Shown here piece by piece: positions 1-7,683 of a stretch of 36,411 nt of DNA. Numbering within the stretch: the first letter of the stretch is position 1; every line of letters starts with the position of its first letter. This DNA comes from Nitrososphaerales archaeon (GTDB lineage Archaea > Thermoproteota > Nitrososphaeria > Nitrososphaerales > CADDZS01): assembly GCA_030037995.1 (NCBI GenBank), contig JASHPQ010000270.1:1-36411 (forward strand), written 5' to 3'. The notes beneath the pieces are model-generated. The model saw only the letters and a program-made list of their open reading frames with translations, searched no databases and was not told the DNA's origin. The position numbers and the translations under genes are program-made.

Positions 1-2
1 AG

Positions 3-479
3 GAGAATCTCCACAGATCCTCCGGTTTGAGCGTCAACAGTGAAGATCCAGTCGGTCGCGGTATGCGGCAGACGGCGAGGATCGGACAGTCGCTCGGAGG
101 GGTGTCTGGCTTTTACTTCAAAGGAGGCGGGCAATCTCCCAGAGGCAGATCGGCATACGATTTCTCTATCGTTGCGCTGTTCACCTGTACTGTCATCCTG
201 AGCGTGACCGACCTCGCAACTACGGCAATAGCATTGCACTCCGGCTTAAGAGAGGGGAACGTGATGCTCCTCGGCGTGGCCTCATTTTTCAGGATGAATT
301 TTTTCCAGGCCATTGCAGCCACCAAACTGGGGTTCATTTCGGGAACGGCCCTGCTGGCCTTTCTTGGGGTGAGGTCAGACATTCCAACGACCAGAAGGAT
401 CGTGTTTTCTTCACTTGCAGCCTTTGTCATCCTGCTCTTGCTCGTCTCTGTGAATAATCTGGTTATGATCAGTCTCTGA
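3..479 (+). CDS. Small multi-pass membrane protein, DUF5658-like; 5' end uncertain
   Basis: The frame is open to the left edge, so the true start may lie outside the window. Starts inside it are TTG at 27 (150 residues) and ATG at 63. About four hydrophobic segments follow a Gly/Arg-rich N-terminus. After the first segment comes a D-(x)-TT pattern and then a GLREGN motif, the arrangement I associate with the DUF5658 family of small integral membrane proteins (D..TT near the first helix and EGNP-like residues before the second). The family has no assigned reaction. The gene converges on the P-loop ATPase at 599-2041, with a hairpin-rich gap between them. I am fairly sure it is a real membrane protein and less sure of the family. 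Confidence 0.6.
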   Translation, partial: ENLHRSSGLSVNSEDPVGRGMRQTARIGQSLGGVSGFYFKGGGQSPRGRSAYDFSIVALFTCTVILSVTDLATTAIALHSGLREGNVMLLGVASFFRMNFFQAIAATKLGFISGTALLAFLGVRSDIPTTRRIVFSSLAAFVILLLLVSVNNLVMISL

Positions 480-500
480 CATCAAAGAGAATTCCTATCG

Positions 501-594
501 CCTTTTTTCCGGCAACAAGTTGGGGTCTAACGAAAAGGCTTCTCCATCTCTCCATCCTAGAGATGGCATAAGGCCGAAAAAGGAGAATTTTTTT
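501..594. terminator. Nested inverted repeats between convergent genes, likely bidirectional terminator
   Basis: An inner perfect 8-bp stem (CCATCTCT at 544-551, AGAGATGG at 559-566, 7-nt loop) sits inside a longer imperfect inverted repeat. The outer arms are CCTTTTTTCCGGC near 501-513 and GGCCGAAAAAGG near 572-583. A T-tract follows at 588-594. It lies in the 119-nt gap between the stop codons of two convergent genes, which fits a shared terminator. Confidence 0.55.
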
Positions 595-598
595 CTTC

Positions 599-2041
599 TC
601 AGACGATGGGCTTTAGCTTGACCTGACCGTAGCCTACTGAGTAGTCGTACTCCACGTGGTACAACTCGGATGGCGGCTTCAGTGAGTGCATTACCAGCGT
701 TCGGTCGAGCTCCTCCAATTTTAGGTGAAGGTCGCTGGCGTTGTTGAGATCCCTGATCAGATTAGATCCCAGCTTTACGGTGTAGATCGCCAGGTCGCCG
801 GTCCGCCCGACCATCTCCGTCAGACCTACTCCCAGTGGGTCGAGCAGCTCCTGCCCCACGGAACTTCGCACTGTGTCCATTCCGACGAAGAAGATGCACG
901 GCCGGTTTTCCTCTCCTTTGATCTCCTTGATCGCGTTCTTGACCCTCTCTCCCGTTTCGTCTATTGAAGACGCGTCCAGCTTCACAAAGCACGCGTCTTT
1001 CTCTCCTCCGACGTGATACTGGGCTACGCGGAGGCTCTTCTGAAGAAGCTCTTCGGAAAAATAAGGAAGCAAGTTTTCCTTTATCGCCTGTGGGGGCCTG
1101 TTGCTGGACGGGAGAATGAACATGGAGCAACCATTCGCGAGAAAGTTCATCTCGCAGGATACGACGAGAGGAACGTGCCAGTTTACTCCGATCCGGTTAT
1201 CCATCTCCAAGATGACATTGGAGCCTACCCTGTATCCGCCGCCCAGAAACTCGTCCAGATCTTTGCTTCCCGACGAATACTTGCCTCTGGAGTTATGAAT
1301 TGACTGGAATTTCTTCGAGGAGTACTCTCCGACAAATTTCACTGCTGTTGGATCGAAAATTGTGACCCTGCCGCCGTCTAAGGTGTAAAGCGACGACCGG
1401 TGTGGGATTCTCGTGCCCCGTAGCTTTTTCCAGACGAGCCGTCTGACTCGCATCCCCTCCATCGAATCGTCCTCGAGCTTCACTACCGCATCGACGAAGT
1501 AATCCGAAGCCGACAGTCTCTCGTCTTCGCTGACGAAGATCAGCTTCACGTTGTTGGCTTCGGCGATCACGAGCAGCGACTGCTCGGTCTTCATCCTTTC
1601 AGTTGCATCTAGCTTGTTCACTATGGAGTCCCAGGAGTCCAGCACTATGAGGAGCTCCTCCTTCGTCTCCTTGGGTCTCCCCAGTATCGAAATCAGAACG
1701 TCCTCGATGGAGGCGAGACGATAATCTTCAAACTTGAAACTTTTCGGCTTCTCGCTCGCTTCGCTCATGGACACGGAGCTCACCAGGCCTCGCTTTGCGA
1801 GCTCGCGCAGCTGAGGGTTTTGCTCCATCAACATATCCCGGGAGACACGGGAAGACACGTAAACGCCACTTCCAAAACCCGCCAGGAGTTCCAGCGCGAG
1901 GGTAGTTTTTCCCGTGCCAGGTTCTCCCTTTATTAAAAGAGTCCTTATCTTCGAACTGAGCAGCGACTTTAACAGAATGCTCTGCGAGACGAAGCTCTCT
2001 TCGCTCGCAGTGGTCGATGTTTCCTGGACTCTAGTTTCCAA
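599..2041 (-). CDS. KaiC/RAD55-superfamily P-loop ATPase, GvpD-like, with a degenerate second domain
   Basis: The protein has 480 residues. The N-terminal RecA/KaiC-like domain has a textbook Walker A, GEPGTGKTT at 39-47, and a Walker B strand LIVLD at 131-135. A linker at about 199-230 (RRLVWKKLRG...GGRVTIFDP) resembles the end of KaiC domains and archaeal GvpD-type proteins. A second KaiC-like unit starts near residue 253 (GSKDLDEFLGGGYRVGSNVILE), but where its Walker A should be the sequence reads MDNRIGVN, with no GKT/S, so it probably does not hydrolyse ATP by the usual mechanism. GvpD was named in gas-vesicle regulation, but no other gvp gene is visible here, so a gas-vesicle role is not supported. 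Proteins of this type in archaea are thought to act as regulatory or signalling ATPases. Confidence 0.75.
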   Translation of the reverse strand: METRVQETSTTASEESFVSQSILLKSLLSSKIRTLLIKGEPGTGKTTLALELLAGFGSGVYVSSRVSRDMLMEQNPQLRELAKRGLVSSVSMSEASEKPKSFKFEDYRLASIEDVLISILGRPKETKEELLIVLDSWDSIVNKLDATERMKTEQSLLVIAEANNVKLIFVSEDERLSASDYFVDAVVKLEDDSMEGMRVRRLVWKKLRGTRIPHRSSLYTLDGGRVTIFDPTAVKFVGEYSSKKFQSIHNSRGKYSSGSKDLDEFLGGGYRVGSNVILEMDNRIGVNWHVPLVVSCEMNFLANGCSMFILPSSNRPPQAIKENLLPYFSEELLQKSLRVAQYHVGGEKDACFVKLDASSIDETGERVKNAIKEIKGEENRPCIFFVGMDTVRSSVGQELLDPLGVGLTEMVGRTGDLAIYTVKLGSNLIRDLNNASDLHLKLEELDRTLVMHSLKPPSELYHVEYDYSVGYGQVKLKPIV

Positions 2042-2277
2042 AATGGGTTCCTTTCTTCGTTCCTTCGTGCAAGAGCTAAAGGCAGCGGAAATTTCGATTT
2101 AACGATTAAGGGCTACAGATCCGGGTTTCAAATTTCGAGCGCGGAGTGTCTCTTCCCAAACCCTGCCAATTCAGCGATAAAAATAAAGTGAATTCGATCG
2201 GCCACTCAAATTTGAATCTCTTGCGAGGGAATGCGAGCGTCCCTCCGAGAGGTAAAGAGATCGCAGAAGAAATATTG

Positions 2278-2850
2278 GTGAAAACCCCCGAGAGAAAACG
2301 GTGTCCATGGGCGTTACTGGATCCCCTGCTCATGGAGTACCACGACCGGGAGTGGGGCGTGCCGGTCCATAGAGACGATCTTCTGTTCGAGTTTCTCGTG
2401 CTGGAGGGGGCTCAGGCGGGGTTGAGCTGGCTTACCGTCCTCAGAAAAAGGGAAAACTATCACAGAGCTTTCGATAACTTTGATCCGGAGAAAGTGGCTC
2501 GATACGGCGAAGCCCGAATAAATCTGCTGAAACAAAATCAAGGAATAATTCGAAACGAATTGAAGATCAGATCTTCCGTCGAGAATGCGAAGAGTCTACA
2601 GGCAGTCAAGAAGGAGTTCGGCAGTTTCGACAGCTACGTCTGGACTTTTGTAAAGGGGCGGCCGATGCGGAGTATGTGGAAAACCCAGAACCAAGTCCCT
2701 GCAACGACGGCGGAATCCGACGCCATGAGCAAAGACCTCAGGGATAGACATTTCAATTTTGTTGGATCCACAATCTGCTATTCCTTCATGCAGGCCGTCG
2801 GATTGGTAAACGATCACATCGCGTCATGCTTTCGAGCAAGCGAGTTGTAA
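2278..2850 (+). CDS. tag: DNA-3-methyladenine glycosylase I (Tag)
   Basis: This base-excision repair enzyme removes 3-methyladenine from DNA. It matches bacterial Tag closely along its length: RCPW, YHDREWG, LEGAQAGLSWLTVL, KRENY, FVGSTICYSFMQAVGLVNDH. The four zinc-site residues of the E. coli enzyme are all present (Cys in RCPW, His in YHDREWG, His and Cys in NDHIASC), as are the Glu and Trp of the binding pocket (LEG...LSW). The frame is open back to 2146, but homology starts at RCPW, so I place the start at GTG 2278 or TTG 2275; upstream residues look like non-family sequence. Tag is mainly bacterial, so horizontal acquisition is possible. It stands alone between the divergent ATPase gene and a winged-helix regulator. 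Confidence 0.92.
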   Translation: MKTPERKRCPWALLDPLLMEYHDREWGVPVHRDDLLFEFLVLEGAQAGLSWLTVLRKRENYHRAFDNFDPEKVARYGEARINLLKQNQGIIRNELKIRSSVENAKSLQAVKKEFGSFDSYVWTFVKGRPMRSMWKTQNQVPATTAESDAMSKDLRDRHFNFVGSTICYSFMQAVGLVNDHIASCFRASEL

Positions 2851-2902
2851 TACAGAATGCGGATACGTTGTTACTTCATCGAAATCCTGTAGAACATCAA
2901 AC

Positions 2903-2946
2903 GAAAAAAGTTGGACAAGCATCCAAAAGCGTATGATTAAACCCCA
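2903..2946 (+). promoter_or_regulatory. Conserved upstream element of winged-helix regulator, copy 1
   Basis: This stretch of about 44 nt nearly repeats the sequence at 7420-7465 on the other strand. Shared blocks in order are GAAAAAA, GTTG-ACA, TCCAAAA, CGTATGATTAAAC and CCA, with only small substitutions and a 1-2 nt indel. Each copy lies 30-45 nt before one of two paralogous winged-helix genes. The ATGATTAAA core could serve as a TATA box. The rest is a candidate operator for autoregulation or cross-regulation. Confidence 0.65.
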
Positions 2947-2974
2947 CACCCCTCCGTCCTAGTCTAGAAAGTGT

Positions 2975-3376
2975 TTGCCAAAGCCACCACAAGAGCAACT
3001 CTTGGAGATAAGAACAACCGGCGGCCTGTCTCTGGAGCTTCCAGCACTCTCCTTTCCAGACTGGGAGACGCAACCCCTGCTGCCTCTCCCGTCCCTTTCA
3101 GAAAGAAGGAGAAGTCTGAGACGGGCGGTGCGCTCGCAGATGGAAATTGAGGCCTCAATCCTAGAGTCCTGCCGCTCTCCCAACGTCCAGCACTGGATAA
3201 TGGTGAAGGCCCGTCTTGGATACGATACTTTTTGGAAGCATATGAATTACCTTCTTGTCAGAGGTTTAATGGACGAAAAGAGCGAGGGAAGCAGAACTCT
3301 CTACCAAACAAGCTCGAAGGGACTCGAATTGCTGGAAAAGCTCTCGGCTTTCGACCCTGCGATACGCAGCTTTTAG
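2975..3376 (+). CDS. Archaeal winged-helix transcriptional regulator, paralog A
   Basis: The protein has 133 residues from TTG 2975. The first 50 or so are Pro/Arg-rich and low in structure. From about residue 55 it has a winged-helix fold: a helix EASILESCRSP, then VQHWIMVKARLGYDTFWKHM as probable recognition region, then a wing ending in SRTLYQTSSKGLELLEKL. The C-terminal half is very close to the regulator at 7045-7380 (VQHWIMVKARLGYDTF is identical). Such one-domain winged-helix proteins are abundant in Nitrososphaerota and Sulfolobales and usually act as DNA-binding regulators with few defined targets. An ATG at 3138 is too far downstream to preserve the domain. The shared upstream element supports autoregulation. 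Confidence 0.75.
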   Translation: MPKPPQEQLLEIRTTGGLSLELPALSFPDWETQPLLPLPSLSERRRSLRRAVRSQMEIEASILESCRSPNVQHWIMVKARLGYDTFWKHMNYLLVRGLMDEKSEGSRTLYQTSSKGLELLEKLSAFDPAIRSF

Positions 3377-3886
3377 AGAATCGATCTGTCTACGAATCTC
3401 ATTTCTTTTCAATAAGGGATTCAAGCAGTTGCCGACTTGATTTGAAAAAATCGTGCCTGAGTTTGCAAATTGCAAGTCCATTTTTTGACATTTTTTTCGA
3501 TGCTCCTAAGCTTCTGAGCGATTTTAGATCGCAAATACAAGAATGGAGGAAAACTCGAATTCTGTCCCCCATTCTTATTTCCTCCTGAAAAAGAAGGAAA
3601 CTGATTCAAAAGGGAAGAGACGGCCTTGAAAAAAGGAATCGCTTTCTCAGAATCCCGAATGAAGGGTCAGGCTGTAAATTCTCGAGAGCAGGAATTAGAT
3701 CCGACAATGGCGAATAGCACCCTCTCATCGTGACTGTGGAGCGACTGAGGTTGAGGGCAGTCGTCTCAACGCCTAAAACTGGAATTTGGAATGGTACATC
3801 AATAAACTGGATTTCGGCTTCTGTCGCTTAATGCATAATCGATTTAATTTGCAGAGAATTCTTCGTAGATTCAAGGAAATCTAACA
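3377..3886. other. 510-nt intergenic region upstream of ftsZ
   Basis: I find no convincing gene here. Frames open in this stretch have poor codon character and no start with a ribosome-binding site. Near 3841-3850 the sequence GATTTAATTT could be a TATA box for ftsZ, about 40 nt before its start codon. AAGGAA at 3874-3879 is the likely Shine-Dalgarno of ftsZ. The unusually long leader region could hold an unrecognised RNA, but no box motif or strong hairpin stood out. Confidence 0.4.
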
Positions 3887-4960
3887 TTGTCATCTGACAC
3901 AACTTATGATGCAGATACCGTAGCAAGAATGGACGAAATGGCTGAGACAGAGAAGATCGCGGCGATAATGCGTGCTGCAAGGCCTCAAGTCTCCGTAATA
4001 GGAGTGGGCGGTGCTGGCTGCAACATCGTCTCTTGGGTCAAGGAGAAAAAAGGCGGCATTTCTGGCGCAAAGCTGATCGCTGCCAATACTGATGCAACCC
4101 ACCTTAGCATCATCAAAGCAGATAGAAGGATTTTGCTTGGTGAGAAGACTACCCGCGGAATGGGAGCCGGCGGTTACGCGGAGAGGGGTGCAGAAGCTGC
4201 GAAGGAATCCATCGAGCAGATAAAGAAAGACACCCAGGGTTCTAACATTATTTACGTTGCGACCGGTCTCGGAGGAGGCACAGGTACTGGAGCTTCTTGG
4301 GTCATTGCGAGTGCTCTTCGCCCGTTCGGAGCTCTGATGATTGGTGTAGTGACACTCCCGTTCGCAGTCGAGAGGTTCAGGTTCCAAAGTGCGAAAGATG
4401 GACTTACCAAGCTGAAGGGCTTTTGTGACACGGTAGTCGTGATCGACAACAACCGACTTGCGAAGGTCGCCGGTGACCTGCCGTTGAAAGAAGCGCTCGG
4501 TGTTGCAAACGAGCTCGTCGGAGAGTTTGTGAAGGGAATCACCGAGACGATCACTACTGCAAGTCTGATCAACATCGACTTTGCTGACTTGAGAGCGATC
4601 ATGGAGAAGCGGGGCATCGCCGCGATCGGAGTCGGCGAAGCTTCGGGAGATGCAAGAGTAGAGCGCGCGGTCCAGATGGCACTCGATGCACAACTGCTCG
4701 ACATCAAAGACGCAACCAGGGCCTTCGGTGTGCTGATTCACGTCTCAGGCGGCGATGACATCACACTGGACGAAGTCACGCAGGCTGGAGAAATGGTCAC
4801 CAGATCTCTCCCGGCAAAGGCGCGCGTCGTCTGGGGCGCGAGAGTAGATCCTACGCTTCAAGGAAAGGTAAGGGTCATGGTCGTCCTAACTGGAGTGGAG
4901 AGCACTTTCGCCACGGAAAAGAGCGGCTCCATCACCAGGATGATTCGATCAAGATCTTAG
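3887..4960 (+). CDS. ftsZ: Cell division protein FtsZ
   Basis: This tubulin-superfamily GTPase forms the cytokinetic ring. It has 357 residues from a TTG start with AAGGAA 8-13 nt upstream. GTP-binding motifs are complete: GVGGAGCN at 39-46, NTD at 67-69, the tubulin signature GGGTGTG at 129-135, and the T7 catalytic loop NIDFADLR at 229-236 with Asn229, Asp231 and Asp234. This is FtsZ rather than CetZ. The protein has an extended N-terminus of about 33 residues. It ends soon after the second domain with a short basic tail (MIRSRS), and I see no long linker or bacterial-type FtsA/ZipA-binding peptide. In Nitrososphaerota FtsZ coexists with Cdv proteins and its role in division there is unclear. 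A strong hairpin follows the stop codon, so the gene is probably monocistronic. Confidence 0.95.
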   Translation: MSSDTTYDADTVARMDEMAETEKIAAIMRAARPQVSVIGVGGAGCNIVSWVKEKKGGISGAKLIAANTDATHLSIIKADRRILLGEKTTRGMGAGGYAERGAEAAKESIEQIKKDTQGSNIIYVATGLGGGTGTGASWVIASALRPFGALMIGVVTLPFAVERFRFQSAKDGLTKLKGFCDTVVVIDNNRLAKVAGDLPLKEALGVANELVGEFVKGITETITTASLINIDFADLRAIMEKRGIAAIGVGEASGDARVERAVQMALDAQLLDIKDATRAFGVLIHVSGGDDITLDEVTQAGEMVTRSLPAKARVVWGARVDPTLQGKVRVMVVLTGVESTFATEKSGSITRMIRSRS

Positions 4961-4980
4961 ACTATAGCAAAAAGAAAGGA

Positions 4981-5014
4981 AAATGGAGCGCCCCGCACAG
5001 GGCGTTCTCCATTT
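4981..5014 (+). terminator. Strong hairpin after ftsZ
   Basis: The left arm AAATGGAGCGCCC (4981-4993) pairs with GGGCG (5000-5004) and CTCCATTT (5007-5014), with only a 2-nt TT bulge and a 6-nt loop. It starts 20 nt after the ftsZ stop codon, and pyrimidine-rich sequence follows. A terminator is the likely role. The hairpin also swallows an ATG at 4983, which argues against that codon as the start of the next gene. Confidence 0.65.
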
Positions 5015-5135
5015 CATTTCTTCCAAAAGATACAGAAGCGGCTGTCGTCGCTTTTTTCCAATTGGAGCTCTTCCCCAGTATCCGTTCTGCCCGAATGAGA
5101 TAGAAGAAAGAGACAAAAAGGAGTTTAGATTTCCA

Positions 5136-5663
5136 GTGCTGGAGGAGAAGAGGAAAGAGGGGAAAGCGACGCAGTCTTCAACTCACGCTTCGATCTGGGA
5201 AAAGATCGAGTCCTGGCTTGAAGCAGAAGGTATCTCGTTCGAGCAAGTCACGGACTTTAACTCTCATCGTCACATCGCTGCTAATTTGAAGAACGTTCAA
5301 GTACACTTGAGCGAGTCCAAAGTCCGGCGCGGAGTGCTGGCGGTGCAGGCAATCGTCTCGCTGGACGATCAGCAGCTCTGGAAGGCAAAGCAGATCAAGA
5401 AGGAAGACCTCCATGCGATTTTCCTTGTGCTTTTTGAAAAGCTCGACCGTACGGAGTACCTCTTCATGCTACAGGAGGATTTTTCCTCCAAGAGCTGGCT
5501 TCGTGTGCAGAGGACGCTTTACATTGAGGAGCTTACCAGGACGGAGCTGCTCAGGGAAATGAAACACCTAAACCTGAAGCTCGTCAACGTGAGCTACGAC
5601 CTGAATTCGGCGCTCGACAACGCCCCAAAATCTGGACCCAAAGACGAAACGATCTACACTTGA
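5136..5663 (+). CDS. Hypothetical protein downstream of ftsZ, possibly DUF2299-like
   Basis: The frame is open from ATG 4983, but that codon is inside the hairpin after ftsZ. GTG 5136, preceded by AAAAAGGAG at 5115-5123, is a better start and gives 175 residues. After a charged segment the protein begins a folded region at IWEKIESWLEAEGISFEQV, followed by alternating strands (NVQVHL, VLAVQAIVSL), an amphipathic helix, and a long C-terminal helix LTRTELLREMKHLNLKLVNVSYDL. The order 'helix with WLEAEG, then two or three strands' reminds me of archaeal DUF2299 proteins, which have a type III-secretion-chaperone-like fold, but I cannot confirm it. There are no membrane segments or catalytic motifs. 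It shares its strand with ftsZ, and a functional link is only suggested by position. Confidence 0.6.
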   Translation: MLEEKRKEGKATQSSTHASIWEKIESWLEAEGISFEQVTDFNSHRHIAANLKNVQVHLSESKVRRGVLAVQAIVSLDDQQLWKAKQIKKEDLHAIFLVLFEKLDRTEYLFMLQEDFSSKSWLRVQRTLYIEELTRTELLREMKHLNLKLVNVSYDLNSALDNAPKSGPKDETIYT

Positions 5664-5696
5664 AACAGGCCGATATTGGCGTACGTCAATACCGAA

Positions 5697-5730
5697 CTGT
5701 TAGGCAGTTTAAGGCTCAATGACCTAACAG
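5697..5730. terminator. Inverted repeat between convergent genes
   Basis: Perfect 8-bp arms CTGTTAGG (5697-5704) and CCTAACAG (5723-5730) enclose 18 nt. A second near-palindrome, ATTGGCGTACGTCAAT, lies just before at about 5675-5690. They occupy the 78-nt gap between the plus-strand hypothetical gene and the minus-strand coiled-coil gene, which suits a bidirectional terminator. Confidence 0.45.
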
Positions 5731-5741
5731 AGGCTGGAACT

Positions 5742-6920
5742 CTACTCGTTTTTTAGCTCTAGAATTTCTAAGACCGGATCGGCGTTTTCGCCCAGCAATC
5801 CGATTCGTTCTAGGGCAAACGAAACCGTCAATTTATCGTCCGATGCACTTTGAGAGCCGCTCGACGATTTCATCTCTTGAATTAGGCGCGGCGCAATGAT
5901 CCGCCAGGATTTCGCAAAGAACTCAAAGCAGTCCAGCTTGTCGTCGAGGACGTTTACCTCTTCCGAGACCAACTTGGTGACGCCAGCCTTGTAGTTTTCC
6001 AGATCTATCATGGCGAGCCACAACCTCTCCATCGTCTTTTCCAGGGGTACGGAATCGAGAAACCGGTTCAGGCTGGGAGTCGACGTGATGTCCACCGTTT
6101 TTTGGGAATCGGAGTACACTATTGAGAGAGACGAGTGCGAATCGTGCTTTGAGTAAATTACGCGGAGCCGCGACTCTTTCTCGAGATGCTTGAATACGAC
6201 GATCAGATTTGTCTCGGAGGATTCTGCGGAAATCAGCGCGTACTGATCGATCCTCTCATAGTCGGGGACCTGATCTCGACGCAGCCAGGTCTTGCCGAGA
6301 GAAATGGGCACCCGGAAATCTTTTTCGAAAGTGGAAAGACGGAACTCCCTGCTGAAGACTCTGCTCCTCTTGGTATCGTACGAATATTCATATTGAATGT
6401 CGTCCGTGCATCGGTAGGCGCCCTTGGCCTCATAGGCGCCATCTACCAGCTTCACACTCAAGACCTTGTCGAGGATCATGAAGGGAGTCGTTGCAATGAA
6501 AGCCTCGATGCTCTGACGGGTTTTAGTGGCCTCCGAGTCCAGCTGGGTTCGAAATTCGGCGAGCTCGGCCTGGTTTTTCTGATCGACCTTGGCCTTGGTC
6601 TGCTCAATCGCCAGGTGAGAAAAGCCGCTGATCTGCGATGAGAGCTCGCTCAAAGTTTCCTCGTCGATCTCGTCCCCAAGAGTCTTTACGAGGGCTTCGA
6701 TCTTGCCGTTCAGATCCTCGAGATCCGCGAGTCCCTTGTTTGATCTTGACTCCCTCTCCTGTATCTTGCTTTCGAGCTGCTCCTTGTGGTAAGCAAATCT
6801 CATCGCATCGACAAGCGATGAGAAGCTTTGTTTGAGAACACGACTGTTTTGGGGCGGTGGTTGTTGCTGCTGTTGTTGTGCGGCGGTCGCAGAGGAGACG
6901 GGTTTCCCGTCAGATTGCAT
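5742..6920 (-). CDS. Coiled-coil protein of unknown function with Gln/Pro-rich N-terminus
   Basis: I do not recognise a family for this 392-residue soluble protein. Residues 12-23 are a Gln/Pro tract (six consecutive Gln, then PPPQ). Residues of about 40-145 are highly charged and predicted coiled coil (KEQLESKIQERESR, LEDLNGKIEALVKTL, repeated acidic/basic heptads). The C-terminal 230 residues look globular with mixed strands (VLSVKLVDGAYEAKGAYRCTDD, FRVPISLGKTWLRRDQ) and end in helices. No transmembrane segment, signal peptide or P-loop is visible. It starts at ATG 6920 and has no operon partner. A structural or scaffolding role would fit the coiled coil, but that is inference. Confidence 0.7.
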   Translation of the reverse strand: MQSDGKPVSSATAAQQQQQQPPPQNSRVLKQSFSSLVDAMRFAYHKEQLESKIQERESRSNKGLADLEDLNGKIEALVKTLGDEIDEETLSELSSQISGFSHLAIEQTKAKVDQKNQAELAEFRTQLDSEATKTRQSIEAFIATTPFMILDKVLSVKLVDGAYEAKGAYRCTDDIQYEYSYDTKRSRVFSREFRLSTFEKDFRVPISLGKTWLRRDQVPDYERIDQYALISAESSETNLIVVFKHLEKESRLRVIYSKHDSHSSLSIVYSDSQKTVDITSTPSLNRFLDSVPLEKTMERLWLAMIDLENYKAGVTKLVSEEVNVLDDKLDCFEFFAKSWRIIAPRLIQEMKSSSGSQSASDDKLTVSFALERIGLLGENADPVLEILELKNE

Positions 6921-7044
6921 AAGCTAGCCATAAACAAGGGAAAAACGGTGTAATAAACCATCGGTTTTTACGGAGACAAGTCTTGAACTTGGATCTAGGA
7001 GACTAGGCCATGCTCCATATGGACGGCTTCAGCCTCGGGCACTC

Positions 7045-7380
7045 TTACTCTGTCGACAGTTGCTGAAGCAAAGAAAGGCCCCTCTCGCTCAGCGAGTACA
7101 GGGTCTTGTTTCCTTCGTTGAGAGTATTCATCATGCCCAGCGAAATCAGTTGAGTCATGTGTTTTCGGAAAGTGTCGTACCCCAGTCGTGCCTTTACCAT
7201 GATCCAATGCTGTACCGTGGGAGTCCTGCACGCCTCAAGGATGGCCACGAGAATGACCTCTTGAGAGCGTACCTCGCGTCGCTTTCTGTGGTGTACTAAG
7301 ACATCGAAATTTCCAAGGGCATACGCGAGACTCGCGGCGGCAAGCGGTTGAGCAACCCTTAGGACGGTTTGTGTGGACAT
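7045..7380 (-). CDS. Archaeal winged-helix transcriptional regulator, paralog B
   Basis: The protein has 111 residues from ATG 7380. A short N-terminal segment contains a small hydrophobic patch (LAAASLAYALGNFDV). The winged-helix domain begins near residue 40: VILVAILEACRTP, then VQHWIMVKARLGYDTFRKHM, and a wing NEGNKTLYSLSERGLSLLQQL. It is a close paralog of the regulator at 2975-3376, with a 16-residue identical core. The shared upstream element at 7420-7465 suggests that both are controlled by the same factor, perhaps by one another. No metal- or ligand-binding motif is visible. Confidence 0.78.
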   Translation of the reverse strand: MSTQTVLRVAQPLAAASLAYALGNFDVLVHHRKRREVRSQEVILVAILEACRTPTVQHWIMVKARLGYDTFRKHMTQLISLGMMNTLNEGNKTLYSLSERGLSLLQQLSTE

Positions 7381-7419
7381 GGCTTTTCCGATCTTTACTA
7401 GGGAGAAGGTTTGGGCGGA

Positions 7420-7465
7420 TGGTGTTTAATCATACGGTTTTGGAAGCGCTGTACAACTTTTTTTC
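7420..7465 (-). promoter_or_regulatory. Conserved upstream element of winged-helix regulator, copy 2
   Basis: Read on the minus strand this has the same ordered blocks as 2903-2946: GAAAAAAA, GTTG-ACA, TTCCAAAA, CGTATGATTAAAC, CCA. The ATGATTAAA core lies about 45-50 nt before the ATG at 7380, which would place transcription initiation around 7400-7405. Conservation beyond a TATA box points to a protein-binding operator. Confidence 0.65.
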
Positions 7466-7683
7466 TTGAGCGCAAGTACTTTGCACAGTTGACGAACATT
7501 CGACGATCGGAGAAGGGAAAGCATGAATTCATTTTACAGATTCAACAACCGGAGGAGATTTTCTGATGAGATCAAAACAATACACAGGCCAACGAATATT
7601 TTGCAACCAGATCAAACGATGTTGATCTAGTTGTACGAAGTTTGTTGACCAAGCTAGCGAGGTAAGAAACTAGAGGATGGCAG

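Noticed and set aside
3232-3588. 118-codon plus-strand frame overlapping the first winged-helix gene
   Set aside because: It is the shifted frame of the regulator gene and then runs into non-coding DNA. There is no start signal or domain.
3890-4741. Long open frame of 283 codons antisense to ftsZ, and a second of 151 codons at 4252-4707
   Set aside because: Both are shadows of strong ftsZ coding sequence. They have Cys/His/Ser-rich composition, no family similarity and no ribosome-binding site.
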